Shown: positions 27,732-40,705 of the stretch, one piece after another
How the letters are laid out: the number at the start of each line of letters is the position of its first letter
Numbering within the stretch: position 1 is the first letter of the stretch
Assembly (NCBI RefSeq): GCF_910592395.1
Contig: NC_088321.1
Span: 5,644,001 to 5,704,000 of the forward strand
Reading direction: 5' to 3'
Length of the DNA stretch: 60,000 bases
From: Lineus longissimus
Lineage: Eukaryota; Nemertea; Pilidiophora; Heteronemertea; Lineidae
Translations under genes and position numbers: made by a program
The notes under the pieces: model-generated
Told to the model about the DNA's origin: nothing
Databases searched by the model: none
What the model saw: the letters and a program-made list of their open reading frames with translations, nothing else

Positions 27732-29790
27732 TAACCCAGTGTTAACTTTCACTCAGCTTTATCTCCTTCAGTTAGCGCGGTAAACTTGATGCAGAGCAAT
27801 GCCACGCAAGTGGCCAACATGTGTTAAACAACCAGCCCAGGGATGTAGAAAGAATAATATCAATACGCCTCCGTCTCAAAAACCATTGAGAAAGAGAACT
27901 ATGTACTTTAACTTACGCTTATATATGTTTTTAAACAGGTGCACACTGACGCTTTCTCAACCACTTGTTTCCTCCAAATTGCCAGTGGATTTGAACTGTG
28001 AGGGTGTGAGGGCGATTTCTCTAGGTATAGTAGGCTACTCTAGAGACTGTTTTAACCCGCGCCTTTACATGTTTTTTAAACGTATTGACATTATTGACAA
28101 TGGTTTTCTAAATTACTTTTCTTTATCTCACGAGATAACCACTACATTTGATCTACGTTGATTGCTTGGAGTCTTTTGTTTGGTTAGGTGCTCTTGAGAC
28201 GCTCGTTTAGGGATGGCCGCTTGATAATAAGCTATTAATTGGGTGACCTTGTCATGAGAGGTATGCGTACGTAAACATCGGGCGACAGTGATAACACACT
28301 GCTGTCGATAAAACCTGAGAATAAAAGTGGTATCGATCGAACCTCACCATTACCTCTCATGATGATCATAATTGGCAGAATCCAGCCCTTTCGTTTCTGA
28401 CCAGAGAGAAAATTGACATGGAAGTGTTCGCTTCTGCGTGATCAACTGAAAAACTAATGCAATTTAGCCTTCTGTGTTTGTGCTCAAGACTCACATCTAC
28501 TTTTATCAAACTTGTAAAGCATATTACATATTCTGAAAGTGTCTGTTCTGTTCATAAAACCAAGCAGATATCGTGGTATTCATGGCCAGCACTTTCGTTT
28601 CTGACTATACTCCATGACATAGAGAGGATAGGCTGAAGGAAAGTCCAACTTCGGAATTCTCAGCCTGCTGTGATTGTACCTAGGATGCCCATCTACGTTT
28701 GTCTAATGTGTAAAACATATTACATCTTCTGAAAGAATCTCTTCACATTAAAACCTTGTAGACATCGTTAGAATTCGCAGACTGTGTAGCACTTTTATTT
28801 CTGACCATATTATTGTTACCCGTCACAGCAAAATCAGGCACAGGTCTCTCGAAGCTTGGCAGGATGAGACGGACTAGTCGTTTATTTCACTGTAGTCTGC
28901 CTCTGGCATAACCATCAATGGGAGGCCTATCAGACTCGTATGATATCCCAACAGTCGGGCGAGTAAGTGATGACATTTAAAATCTAAACTGGTTGTTGTT
29001 CACAGATATTTTTAGAAAATCATACAAGTTTGATTTTTTTGTCACGTTTCAGCCCCCCCCCCCCCCCGCGCCAAGACCAATTGGCAAATATAAAAATCGT
29101 TTTTTATAAAATGATTTCTTTATATCTGTAGCCAATATATTTTGAACATCTCTCCAAAAATTGACCTTAAAAACTCGAGTCTAATTGAAAGGTCTGGATC
29201 CTCCAACCAAAGAAATCTTATCTTTTCTCAATGAGGGGGGGGGGTGAGGGTGAAAATTTTAACATAACATCCCATAACTCTCCGACCGAGGAAAGTGATC
29301 TGGAAAAAGCCATGATTTCTAGTCCAGCCAAAAGCACACAGTTCAGCACCACCTCTGGCCATGCAAGTTATTGATAAACGCAAGAGTATCTATGTTGCTT
29401 GTGAAACGACTTTCATGATCAGGGGCTTATATAGTTTCAAAGTGATTACGTATTGACAAGTTAGACAAATCAGTGAAACCTCCCATAGCGGACACCTCTT
29501 TATTAAGGACAATCTCTCTATTAAGGACACATTGGATATTAAATCATCAGCATTGCAATACTCTAAACGAATTACATATAGAATGATTTAAGCACATTCT
29601 AAATGTCGATCAAGATGACCAGGGCAAGAATTTTGTGTTAAAACTAGACCATCGCGGCCAATACAGCAGGCCTGGGACGGAACGAACTCAGATATGATAG
29701 AGAGTTTCGGTCATGCGCAAACAGGACACCTAACATGGTATACTAGATCAAGTCAGGTTGCAATTAGCATTATCGCAGCTGCCTAGGTAT
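27732..29790. other. Intergenic with homopolymer tracts
   Basis: Contains a 15-base C run at 29,053-29,067 and a 10-base G run at 29,235-29,244. The 120-codon frame at 27,799-28,161 has no recognisable features. Nothing else is supported. Confidence 0.4.
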
Positions 29791-29939
29791 AAGGAATTGA
29801 TACCGAACTGGCGGTATTGGTTGTCTCACCAAAACCGCGAGGGTCGACCAAGAAAAGTAGACCAACATACCTCCACTCGATCGAGTGGTTTTGGCGAGAC
29901 AGAAATTGATACCTATACCGTTGGTAAGGTATCAATTTC
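29791..29939. mobile_element. MITE copy 1 (TGTCTCACCAAAACC ends)
   Basis: TGTCTCACCAAAACC at 29,822 is inverted, with one mismatch, at 29,887-29,901. A further AATTGATACC / GGTATCAATT pair encloses it, and 29,902-29,939 is itself a 12-bp-stem hairpin. A related copy lies at 32,857. Confidence 0.65.
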
Positions 29940-30392
29940 TGCTCTATAAAACCTCTCAAATCAAATAACGAATAGTGTGATTTTAAATGCTTTTTGGCTG
30001 CTATCATATTTTGCAGCAACCCAAGCGTCGGTTGCCTTACCCAGAGTCTTTTAAATAGACCGAGGTTGCCGTGGTTTTGGTCAACAATTAAAGGCCATAT
30101 ATCAAGGTTTTTTGCCATTTTCTGCTGTAAGACGATTTCAAAAGTGTACCTAACACTTTATACAATACAGAAAACCAAATGCAATTAGCTCCATCCATTT
30201 TGAAGATATAGCCAATTATGTGTTTGACAACTTGATAACCTAATCAGGCTAGCAACTGGCTTGTTAGAGCCAGGCGGCGGGTTCAGCAAAAGTTGTGATG
30301 TAGATCAGGTTATCTGTACATGTCATGCAATCATAAAAGCAGGAGGGCCTTAATTAATTATGCACACCTGGAAGTAATGTGTTTCATTCACT

Positions 30393-30707
30393 ATGGTGTA
30401 TTGTGTGGCTCCGAATTGTGTCAAGGATAGCACAAAGAACAATCGAATGACGGATGGGACCCATTTTCATGAATTTCCAAAGCCAGTTGAACGAGAGAGG
30501 AGGAAGCTGTGGATTCGGAAGTGCAAACGTTTGGAGTGTTGGAAGCCTGGGCCTTCGGCCAAACTTCATGAACTTTGCAGTGATCACTTTATCGATACGG
30601 ATTATCACATAAAGCCGGATAACTGCATCCAACTGAATATCAAATGCCACTTGTTAAAAACAGCTGTTCCAACCATGTCAATTGCATTTAATGCCCGAGG
30701 CTGCTGA
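30393..30707 (+). CDS. THAP-domain protein (zinc-dependent DNA-binding domain exon)
   Basis: The 104 codons match the THAP zinc-finger layout. An N-terminal C-x4-C pair lies in YCVAPNC, followed by a histidine/proline stretch (HFHEFPKP), an invariant-type tryptophan in KLWIRKC, the distal CSDHF pair, and a C-terminal AVPT box in LLKTAVPT. THAP domains bind DNA in host regulators and in transposases such as the P-element and Kolobok groups. The frame stops shortly after the AVPT box, so this is either a solitary THAP exon or the first exon of a longer gene. No transposase core is visible downstream. The start ATG at 30,393 sits just before the first cysteine, as usual in this family. Fold assignment is sound; host gene or transposon origin is undecided. 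Confidence 0.8.
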   Translation: MVYCVAPNCVKDSTKNNRMTDGTHFHEFPKPVERERRKLWIRKCKRLECWKPGPSAKLHELCSDHFIDTDYHIKPDNCIQLNIKCHLLKTAVPTMSIAFNARGC

Positions 30708-32515
30708 GGTCGGTTGTTATACATAATGTGTAGGCCCTATTGGGGCCTGTGATACCGCATAGTGTCTTCTTGTGTTCCAGCCATAGCAAGGTGACAGCGA
30801 CACAGGTCAGTGTCAGTGACAGCCACTGTCAATGACAGATTATTGTCATCTGACATCTAGGCCTATCTAACGTTGCACGGCATTATATCGTCACGTCAAG
30901 ATGATTGTGCATAATACCGTCACTTTTCAATAGTAGTTCAGCGTCATGACATAACTGGCGATACAACACAGACGAGGCGAAACAATATTGTGCAACATTA
31001 GTCTGTTCATAAATCATACATGTTATGCATCTTGCTATATCGGCAGGTCTGCCATGCAAATTGATTAACCACAAATTCTAATCACTTTGGTCCGAATGAT
31101 CACTCTCATTATGATCTAGTGATATTAATGGCTCGAACATGTACGGCTCAACGTTTAAATATCCTTCTGTATCGACCAAAACATCCTCAAATTCACTGCT
31201 CTCACTCTCTGAACTGTATGCGGAAGCCATCTTGCTTTGTTCTGACTGACCTGATCTACGTCATCAAAAAATCCCTAGCGGCCACATGTGGGACTAATCT
31301 AAAGTTGTGTGTGGTGGGAAATTCAAATAGTTTAAAATTGAAAATTGAAATAACTAAATAATGACTTTATCATTATAATTTTTTTAATGTCTGGGATCTT
31401 GTTTTTTTAACCCTCAACATATTTCATGAGTATCAAGCATGTTTTCAAACCTTGATATATGGCCTTTAAGCTTCACCGGAACGCTTTTGTGAGACAATCA
31501 ATATTGATTATACCGATTATGCATTAATGCCGACAGTGAGATAGCAATTTATATTCTTAAACAACGAGCTGTAATGTACTGGTTTTAGATGCTTTTGAAA
31601 GACTGTGCTATAGTTAGGGATCTACTTAATTTTTGTGAAAGGGCAAACGTATGCAAATATATATATTCTCTATTTTCTAATGTTAATTGATCACGTAGAT
31701 GGGCAGTCAGTCGCCTTTAATTTTATCAAATTAGCCCGATTAACACAGTTTGTTTGCGGGGAATTTTTAGCATGGGGTTGTAATAAAACAATTCAGGTAG
31801 AAGTAATTTAATAAGTTCAACGGTTAATGTATAAGAGCAAACTAAATTACAAAAAGTCCCCTATATTCAAAATAAGAACCAAGTGCTAGTCTATCTAACC
31901 AGTAGCTAGTAGAAGTTCTTATCAAATCTATATTTGGGTTCTGGCCAAAACGGGTGGTCGAGGACTTGATAAACGACTTCACATGCCTCGATCTGGGTTA
32001 TTCTTGTACTAATGGGCGGGATTCCGGGCCGAAATCGTCTCCTGTGATTGACATTATTATATTTGTCTTGGTACTGTAGATCACTATTTTTGTACATAGG
32101 GTCCGTGGCTGATAAACTTCCATTTACAGAGGGTAAGACACGGGTGTATATCAGAGACGTCCGGCAAGGTCTTAGTTATTACCTTCATGTTCACGACAAG
32201 CCTATGATGAACAGACCTATCAAAGGTGAGCATCTGATGAAGACTGGCTAGTCCTCGCCCGCAAAAGTAGTCAGAAAACCAGACGTCTGGGATTTTTTGG
32301 CAGGAATCGTTTATTTAGTATGTAATGTGGTCAGTAAGGAGAGCAGTTGCATAGTGATAAGATCACAGGGCTCATAATCGGGATGTCTTGGGTCCGAATC
32401 ACTGAAAGATCATCATTTGTTTCGTCTTTGTCATTCCAGACCAGCAGTAAATTGGTACCTTACTTGCATATAGATGGCGAAATGTGATTAAGGAGATGAT
32501 ACTGAAGGTATTGCA
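30708..32515. other. Intergenic, no gene recognised
   Basis: Contains a short region rich in GTGACAG/CTGTCA repeats at 30,790-30,850 and AT-rich spacer. A 63-codon minus-strand frame at 31,906-32,097 looks exon-like in composition but matches nothing I recognise. Confidence 0.4.
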
Positions 32516-32853
32516 TTTCTTTTAGTGAGGTTTTTGGCCGGATTTGGATCCAAACAATGGTACTTAAAAGTACCATTGTAAACAAGTGTTGTAGCTTTTT
32601 CTAGCAAACCCCGCTCATTATGTCACGTCGGTGGTGTGTCTGTCGCAGGGGACGGAGTTACTGACTCATTAAAGTCCCTCATTTTCACCGACAGGTACAA
32701 CATTGCGAATTCTGAAGAGCGCCGGTTGGTTAAGCTCTTGGTTCGGGCTTTTTAATCTCTGTCGTTTTACCGTCTGTACATTTTGCAACCATTGTATTTT
32801 CATTTTAATGTTCTCCTTTTAGGAGGTTAATAATGTTATTATTATATTATTAT
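32516..32853 (+). mobile_element. LINE (non-LTR retrotransposon) 3' end, copy 1
   Basis: The sequence parallels 35,910-36,290 at high similarity, including GCATTTCTTTTAG, AGCAAACCCCGCTCATTATG and GCGAATTCTGAAGAGCGCCGG. It ends in an ATT-rich tail after TTCTCCTTTTAGG. It represents the reverse-transcriptase C-terminus and 3' UTR of a 5'-truncated LINE. The clade is not assigned. Confidence 0.65.
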
Positions 32854-32856
32854 TGC

Positions 32857-32969
32857 TTGTCTCACCAAAACCGCGAGGGTGGACCTAAAATGTAGACCAA
32901 AAACGAGGCAGCTGGAGTCGAGGTTTCGGCAAACATTTCAGATCCAGCCGAGCGGTTTTAGTGAGACAA
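32857..32969. mobile_element. MITE copy 2, abutting a LINE tail
   Basis: TTGTCTCACCAAAACCGC at the left is inverted at 32,952-32,969 with one mismatch. Downstream sequence (GTATCAATTTCTACTCT) also matches copy 1. The left end directly abuts the ATT-rich LINE tail. Confidence 0.65.
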
Positions 32970-33964
32970 CCAATACCGACAGTGAGGTATCAATTTCTAC
33001 TCTAAAAAAATCTCAAATTAAACAACGAAAAATAATACACTCCCTTTTACTCAGCTAAAATTACCATTTTGCTGAGTAACCCCGACTCTCAGTCTTTAAA
33101 CAAAAAAAACAAAGGAATAAAAGAAGAAACTGAGATTTTTATTCATTGTTAACATAGATTTATTCAACAAGTATGATCAGTAATGGTATCCATGTATCTA
33201 GTTAAATCATCCATTTGTCACAAGTATCTGAAGTGCCCAACTGCATTTAGTCAAATGCAAAATAACAAGAGCACTGTCTTCAAGAATTTAGAAATTCTGA
33301 CTAAATTCAGTCGTTGTCTGAAGTGTCATCAATTCGAATTGTCAATTTTTTTCTAATTTCAAAACATCCTTTTATAATCTGACCTAATTCAGGCAGTTAA
33401 AGCAAGGTGTGAAGATGACTAATTTAGTCAAATGCATGCTCAGAATAAACAAAAAAATAGTGTCCACTATCTACAATACTCACATGTTCTGACCAAATTG
33501 AATTTGAATTCAGTCATTCAATGAATTGTTTTAAATGCAATCGAAAAACTGTTTCTACTTCAGAGGCCTAAGCATGATAAAATTAAATACGATTTTCTTG
33601 TTTTCAAAACACAATTAAGTAAAACAGCAATGTAAACTATGCTAGATCTGCAAATCACAGAGATACAAACGAAAATAACGATATCATAACAGAAAAATTG
33701 TATCTATCAAATCTTAGAAAACGACAGACAAAGTTGCCAGGATTTTTATGAACGTTACTGACGATAGTAATGTGAGTGATGACCCTAGTGTTACCGGTAG
33801 AATTAGGGCGAGTTAGAGTCTGATTTTGTTTCAGATGATGACTATGTACCTGCTGTATAGCTTGACGCTAGTGATAGTGATGGGGGCTTTTGATGGTGGC
33901 CCACGTGGAAACAGTTCGTCTGGGGATGAAGACATGAGAAGAAATCCTGAGAAATTCGGCGATT
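32970..33964. other. Intergenic, no gene recognised
   Basis: AT-rich. Short words such as GACTAAATTCAGTC and GACCAAATT recur loosely around 33,240-33,540, but I could not define a unit. Confidence 0.4.
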
Positions 33965-35715
33965 TAAGTGTTAATCTACTGGTATAATATTATACTTAGA
34001 ACACGACATCAAATCAGAAGAGCCGATGGGTCGGTGTGCCGGCGTAGACAGTGAGGCCCTTAATCTACTGGTATGATATTATACTTAGAATATGACACCA
34101 AATCAGAAGAGTGGATGGGTCGGTGTGCCGGCGTAGACAGTGAGACCCTTAATCTACTGGTATGATATTATACTTAGAATATGACACCAAATCAGAAGAG
34201 TGGATGGGTCGATGTGCCGGTATAGGTAGTGAGACCCTTAATCTACAGGTATGATATTATACTTAGAACACGACATCAAATCAGAAGCGCGGATGGGTCG
34301 GTGTGCCGGTGTAGGCAGTGAGGCCCTTAATCTACTGGTATGATATTATACTTAGAATATAACACCAAATCAGAAGAGCCGATGGGTCGGTGTGCCGGTG
34401 TAGGTAGTGAGACCCTTAATCTACTGGTATGATATTATACTTAGAACACGACATCAAATCAGAAGAGCCGATGGGTCGGTGTGCCGGTGTAGGCAGTGAG
34501 GCCCTTAATCTACTGGTATGATAGAACAAGACACCAAATCAGAAGAGTGGATGGGTCGATGTGCCGGTGTTGGCAGTGAGGCCCTTAATCTACTGGTATG
34601 ATATTATACTTAGAATATAACACCAAATCAGAAGAGCCGATGGGTCGGTGTGCCGGTGTAGGCAGTGAGGCCCTTAATCTACTGGTATGATATTATAATT
34701 AGAATATGACACCAAATCAGAAGAGCCGATGGGTCGTTGTGCCGGCGTAGACAGTGAGACCCTTAATCTACTGGTATGATATTATACTTAGAATATAACA
34801 CCAAATCAGAAGAGCGGATGGGTCGGTGTGCCGGCGTAGACAGTGAGACCCTTAATCTACTGGTATGATATTATACTTAGAATATAACACCAAATCAGAA
34901 GAGCGGATGGGTCGGTGTGCCGGCGTAGGTAGTGAGACCCTTAATCTACTGGTATGATATTATACTTAGAATATAACACCAAATCAGAAGAGCGGATGGG
35001 TCGGTGTGCCAGCGTAGACAGTGAGGCCCTTAATCTACTGGTATGATATTATACTTAGAATATAACACCAAATCAGAAGAGCGGATGGGTCGGTGTGCCG
35101 GCGTAGACAGTGAGGCCCTTAATCTACTGGTATGATATTATACTTAGAATATAACACCAAATCAGAAGAGCGGAAGGGTCGGTGTGCCGGCGTAGACAGT
35201 GAGGCCCTTAATCTACTGGTATGATATTATACTTAGAATATGACACCAAATCAGAAGAGTGGATGGGTCGGTGTGCCGGCGTAGACAGTGAGGCCCTTAA
35301 TCTACTGGTATGATATTATACTTAGAACATGACACCAAATCAGAAGAGCGGATGGATCGGTGTGCCGGCGTAGACAGTGAGGCCCTTAAGCTACTGGTAT
35401 GATATTATACTTAGAACATGACACCAAATCAGAAGAGCCGATGGGTCGGTGTGCCGGCGTAGACAGTGAGGCCCTTAATCTACTGGTATGATATTATACT
35501 TAGAACAAGACACCAAATCAGAAGAGCCGATGGGTCGGTGTGCCGGTGTAGGCAGTGAGGCCCTTTATCTACTGGTATGATATTATACATGTACTTAGAA
35601 CATGACACCAAATCAGAAGAGTGTATGGGTCGGTGTGCCGGTGTAGGCAGTGAGGCCCTTAATCTACTGGTATGATATTATACTTAGAATATGACACCAA
35701 ATCAGAAGAGCCGAT
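33965..35715 (+). repeat. 89-bp minisatellite, about 20 copies
   Basis: The unit runs from TTAATCTACTGGTATGATAT to GACAGTGAGGCCC with a period of 89 bp. Copies vary in CCGGCGTAGAC/CCGGTGTAGGC and GAACATGAC/GAATATAAC. One copy near 34,510 lacks about 20 bp and one near 35,590 gains 6 bp. The last unit runs without a break into the LINE fragment that follows. Confidence 0.95.
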
Positions 35716-36290
35716 GGATCGAAACGATTTTGAACTTTTAGATATATTTCAAAGTAATCATTTTAAGCGTATTTTAGGTCTGCCAAAGAGGAGCCACCAT
35801 TGTAAGCTGTTGGCGGCCCTCGATATCAAACCGGTACCGGCTGTAGTTATAAATGGAACATTTGTCGTTTTTTTCTATTTTTAAACAACAGTCTCAGGCT
35901 TGTATTTTAAATGCATTTCTTTTAGCGAGGTTTTTAGCAGGATTTGGATGTATTAAAGGTACGCTTTTAATAAATACCATTGTGAACAAGCGACTAGCTC
36001 CTACTGTTGTAGCTTTTTCTAGCAAACCCCGCTCATTATGTCATGTCGGTGGTGTGTGTCTGTCGCAGAGGATGGGGTTGCTGACTCACTAAAGTCCCTT
36101 ATTTTCAACGACAGGTACAACATTGCGAATTCTGAAGAGCGCCGGTTGGTTATGCTCTTGATTCGGGCTATTAAATCTGTCATAATTTTACCGTCTGTAA
36201 ATTTTGTAACCCATCATAGTATAGTATTTTATTTCATTTCGACGTTCTCCTTTTAGGGGGTTAATAAATATTATTACTATAATACCAAAA
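35690..36290 (+). mobile_element. LINE 3' end, copy 2 (reverse-transcriptase C-terminus)
   Basis: A frame from about 35,672 reads FELLDIFQSNHFKRILGLP then a histidine/leucine/alanine-rich stretch, typical of the C-terminal region of non-LTR reverse transcriptase proteins. A second frame at 36,080-36,180 (DSLKSLIFNDRYNIANSEER) is also typical of that region, so at least one frameshift separates them. The copy ends with TTAATAAATATTATTAC. Compare 32,516-32,853. Confidence 0.6.
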
Positions 36291-36461
36291 CCTCTTTTTC
36301 CCTTTTGATATACTTGGCCCTTTTTTACTCATTCAAGAGTTCAAATAAATTATTTCATAGGAAAAGACAAAGCATTCGTTAATCCTAAAAGTTTTGTTGA
36401 AATAACATATGTTCTGAATGAAGACAATATTGAAATTTGTGGCCAAACTTAATCGACACCC

Positions 36462-37275
36462 TTGACGCAATGACCCAACGCGCCGCGTAGCGGCAAAATT
36501 ACGGAACTTGCGAAACATTTATAACGGGTCACTGTGATCTCATTATGGACTTATAGCGCAATTGTGGGGTTGTAACTAATTTGCGGTATATTGTCACGAG
36601 GAAAGAAAAGCACGCGACCTAACGCCAACCTATTTATGTAAAGTGATAATTAGAAGGTATATAGTTCAGGAAATGTTAATAAATAATCATGTCATATCGT
36701 CTTTTGAGAGCATTTTTAATTGCAAAAATGATTTGCCTACGTCACAGAGTCTTTGCAATGGTCATTTTTAGCATAGTGGTCTCGCGAAGCCAGACCTTCT
36801 ACACTTATTAGTCTGGCGCAAGCCAGGCGTTCTTTGCACTAGACGTTTTCCACCACAATGTATCTGGCCCGAAGAAACACTGCGCAAGATTACCTCGAGC
36901 TGGTGCTAAGAATAGATTATGCTAATGAGCATACTTCCTCACTGAGTTTTCCCAGAATGGTGCATATCGCGCGAAGCTACTAAGCATAATACCATTAGGC
37001 CCCGCGTGGTGGCACTGAAGCGGCCGCTGCAATCAAGATCGTGAGTGGTTGAATCAGTCTAGAAGCTGCTTGGTCATACCAAATGACGGACCTAACCAGA
37101 ATTGCTGACATTTTCGCATTGCTACAATGAAAGACCTCATACTGAAACCACATATCTGTTGACTGTGCTTTAAGAGAGACTGGCATTAGCACAGTCAACA
37201 GACACCACGCCATACCCCCTCACACTCAGAAGCCACAAACGCCCACCCCTTCCCGCTACCTTAATACTTCTGGAT
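36462..37275 (+). mobile_element. Solo, shortened copy of the satellite-unit element
   Basis: It begins GACGCAATGACCCAACGCGC and ends CTACCTTAATACTTCTGGA, the same two boundaries as the 2,230-bp unit, but is only about 814 bp long with diverged and deleted interior. It shows that the satellite unit also exists as a dispersed element, and it supports 3,711 and about 5,940 as true unit ends. Confidence 0.7.
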
Positions 37276-37521
37276 AATATGATTAATAGTGAATAATCAG
37301 TAAATAAAATTACATCTGATGGCATATGGCAGGCGGAATGTCCAGTTATTCAATAAACTAAGTTTATTCGCAATAAAAGTGCAGAACATCTTGCGTCAGC
37401 TATCGCTCTTCTTAGAGAGAAATGGTTTAGACATTGACCAGTAGCCTACAGTCAGAATCGTCGTTGGCCTACGCCTGGTTCTAGTACGCCAACAGCTGAT
37501 AGTGATAGTGATATTCGTCGT
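37276..37521. other. Spacer upstream of the integrase-core pseudogene
   Basis: AT-rich. It may include 5' untranslated or further coding sequence of the downstream gene, but no convincing start is visible. Confidence 0.3.
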
Positions 37522-39187
37522 ATCGATATCAATATCAGAAGGTTTCACCTGCAGTTGAATGTCGCACAGCGTCATGTAGCTGCCCTTCTCCGTACAGATG
37601 AAATTGAAAATGACCAGTTCCGGCAGCAACTTAGCGAGCTTCAGGGAAACTTGGCAAGACTTCTACGACGACTGCAGCGGTATCTGAACAATCACGAACA
37701 GGATCGGGATCAAGAGAGTAGTATTAGGCCTCCTTTACTTCATGCTGCTTCAGGTGACAGTGCAATTACTCATGATGACAGGTCTTCTGCGCCTGCCCTA
37801 GGCCTATGCCTGTTCCGGTTGATCGTAGCCTTACAAGTGCACCCCAGTCCCGTAATGAGCTCGTTAGTGCTGTAGGAAACCAATCATGTCGATACAGTGT
37901 ATGTCCATTGACAAGCAATGGTAGGAGGGGCCATCCAGAATATTCAAGAGACCAGTTGGAACATGAGCATTGGGTTGTCGGTGTCCTCTATTGCCAAGAA
38001 AAGACTCTTGGGTATGTCCAGTCGTTCAACTGTGTATCGTCATTTGAAAGAACAGAAGGGTGCATCCAGATGCCAGCGTTTCACAGCATTACACAAGAAG
38101 ACCTGGAAGAAAGAGTTCGCGCCATCAACCATGACAACCCCAACTCAGGATATGCGGAGGTAATTCAGGCCTTGTTTTTCATTCAAAACTTCAAATTATA
38201 GATTTAGAGCCTCTTTACCACAGGCCCATGTGACAGGTCTCATGATTTGTGGTTTTTGGCTCACTCTTGATGTAGTGAGCCCAATAGACCTACACTGCAG
38301 GACTGTCGACTACTATGATTATCTCCGTTGCCCTGTTGTTGTTACCAATAATTAACTGAGAATGAACAATTTTGTCTTTGCAGGTTCGAGCCTTGCTGTC
38401 TGTTCAGAACCAGCCTGTCAGAGTTCCCAGGGACAGAGTGCGTGCCACACTTAGAAGTGTTGATCCAGTAGGAACAGCATCACGATGGGGGCAAATTATC
38501 CGCAGGAGACAGTATCAAGTTCCATCTCCAAATTCATTGTGGCATCTGGATAGACATCATCCTCTCCGCAGGTAATTTCTGTCACGATGTGTATTTCTAT
38601 TTGGTTCCCCTCATTCCGTTTGTTGATTTAAAGAATTGAAAGAAAAACAAGTTTTTGGTAGGCCACTTCTACGTGTAATTACTACACATATGCCTAACTG
38701 TAGTCTATCCAGGCAAGGTCACCAAAAAAAAAACAGTACTCTAAAAGCCAGCACTGTAAACACCTCAACAAAAGTAAGTTCCCCTAAACAATCACGAATA
38801 AATCATTAACTTCTTATAATATAAGGATGCAAATTTCTACAAAGGTACCAATCAGTCTAATCAACAATCCCTGAAAGTTACAACCCTATTGGTCCTGTTA
38901 TCATTTAGTTAGAACAATTTTAACAAAAAGTGTTCAATTTCAAAAGTTGCAAAATTACTCCATTTCACCTGATCTGAATGACTCGTCACAATGACAAGCT
39001 TACTGATGTGCCTACATTTACATTGTGATTTTTGAAATCAGACACGTTGCCTTCAAATTGTTCTCATTCATTTAAAACTTTACCATTTGGGTTGCACCTT
39101 TCACTGTTTGTTCCAAAGTTCATACAGTAGTTATATGCAAATTTTCATGCCTACACGGCCCATTGTTTTATAGTTATTAACCATTCT

Positions 39188-39940
39188 CTAAGGCAACTGT
39201 CACATAGACCTCACGTTTTCACGCCTCATGCGTGACGCTTCACGGGTCATTCATGACCTGAAGAATTCCCCAGGTATTTTCAATATACCATGTCACATAG
39301 GGCCTAATTTTGTAGTCATTTTTATTTTTGGCCGATTCATGTCATTTCGTGCGTGAACTCATGAATGTCATAAATGACTCAAAGAATTGGACGGCCAATT
39401 CTTTGTGACGTGAACTAGGTGCAGAGAGGAGGTGCCTGCTGTCAAAATCACTTGAATATGAGTATCCGATGGTTTCAGACCTTTTTTTACCGTAATTGGA
39501 GTTCTCCAGTTACAACCGATAGGTTCGAGATGCGGCAGCACGAGTCTCATCGAAGGTTTGATAAGACATTCGCATGTAATTAAAGAAGAGTTCCTCATCC
39601 GGATGGTTGACGAGATGTTTTTAGGTTCTGTGGAACTCCCCCTGGTGTTTCGGACCAGGAAATGTTCCCTACACCATACTGTACGATGTTGCCTTCGCTT
39701 TCTTTTGCGGCCGTTCTGCATTAACAGCATCATGGCCAACATTTCGTCCTCGGAGGAGTCCATTTCCGTCCGCGGGAAACGCCAAGTGACAAATGAACGA
39801 GTTCAAAGTGAACCATATGTGACATCCCCTAAAAAATGACGGATGAATCGTGACGCGTGAGGCCTCATGTGTGACACGTATGGCCTCACGCGTGAGGCGT
39901 GAAAAATGAATCGTTCATTTCTATGTGACAGTTGCCTTAG
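39188..39940. mobile_element. Harbinger-like element with 21-bp terminal inverted repeats
   Basis: CTAAGGCAACTGTCACATAG at the left is inverted at 39,920-39,940. Subterminal sequence is rich in CACGCCTCA/TGAGGCGTG palindromes. The interior contains a minus-strand frame that looks like a transposase N-terminus. No clear 3-bp TWA duplication is visible, so superfamily assignment rests on the protein fragment. Confidence 0.5.
39368..39763 (-). pseudogene. Fragment of Harbinger/PIF-like transposase N-terminus
   Basis: The frame starts with an acidic stretch then a basic one (RKRKRRQHRTVW), as in PIF/Harbinger transposase N-termini. An alternative frame at about 39,540-39,600 reads DEELFFNYMRMSYQTFDE, matching the phenylalanine/arginine/methionine pattern of that region. 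A frameshift therefore separates the two parts. The DDE catalytic domain is missing. Confidence 0.45.
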
Positions 39941-40705
39941 GGGGAACTTACTTTTGTTGAGGTGTTCACTTCCCTAAGCCTGACCTGGTGTGGCCAAAAT
40001 CAGTTGATGAAGTTTTGTGGTAGGCTCCCTGTTGGCACAAGAGGGCTGCATTTAGCCCCCCTTTATTGACCATAAAGTGCCAAAATCTGTCGTTTTGACA
40101 CCACTTATCACCCAAATTGCGATTGGTACCCCCCTTGAAATAATTCCTGGGGGAAACACTGCCCTCCCCCGAAAAATCTGTTTTTCATGCAAGTTCTGGT
40201 TGGAAAATGACTAAGTAGTGTCTTTTTTTCCCCTAGAGGACCTTTAGCTTAACTTTAATTTTTTTTTTCAGGTACAAAATGATAGTGAATGGAGGAATTG
40301 ATGGCTTTTCAAGACTTATTACCATGATGCGTGTTTCATCCGAAAACTCAGCCAGAACATGTCTTCGTCTGTTCATAAATGCTGCTCAGCGTTATGGGCT
40401 ACCAAGTCAGATAAGAATAGACGGTGGTGGAGAATATGTACATGTTAATACTACATACATGTAACGTAGGTTGGGTGAAAATCGTGGTAGTGTTCTTAGT
40501 GGTCCTTCTGTCGACAGCCAACGTGTCGAGAGACTTTGGAGAGATGTATTTACAAAGGTAATCGACATATTCTACAAACTTTTCCACCATATATATGGAG
40601 GACCATCGCATTCTGGATGTAAGCAAGAAACTTCACATGTTTTGTCTCCATTATGTATTTCTTCCCCGTATTGATGCGGCATTGCAAAATTTGGTGAATG
40701 CTCAC

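Larger units (their letters stand above)
38761..39964. mobile_element. Intronic element with 24-bp inverted ends
   Basis: The sequences at 38,761-38,784 and 39,941-39,964 are perfect 24-bp inverted copies (left arm begins CACCTCAACAAAAG). They lie in the intron between 38,571 and 40,272, and the right arm directly abuts the end of the Harbinger-like element at 39,940. This looks like a foldback element later invaded by another. Confidence 0.55.

Noticed and set aside
31906-32097. 63-codon minus-strand frame that looks exon-like
   Set aside because: No domain, no convincing splice sites and no repeat copy. It is insufficient to call a gene.
33965-35715. Regular 89-bp repeats as a CRISPR-like array
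   Set aside because: There are no unique spacers between conserved repeats; the whole unit repeats, and the context is animal DNA with a LINE.
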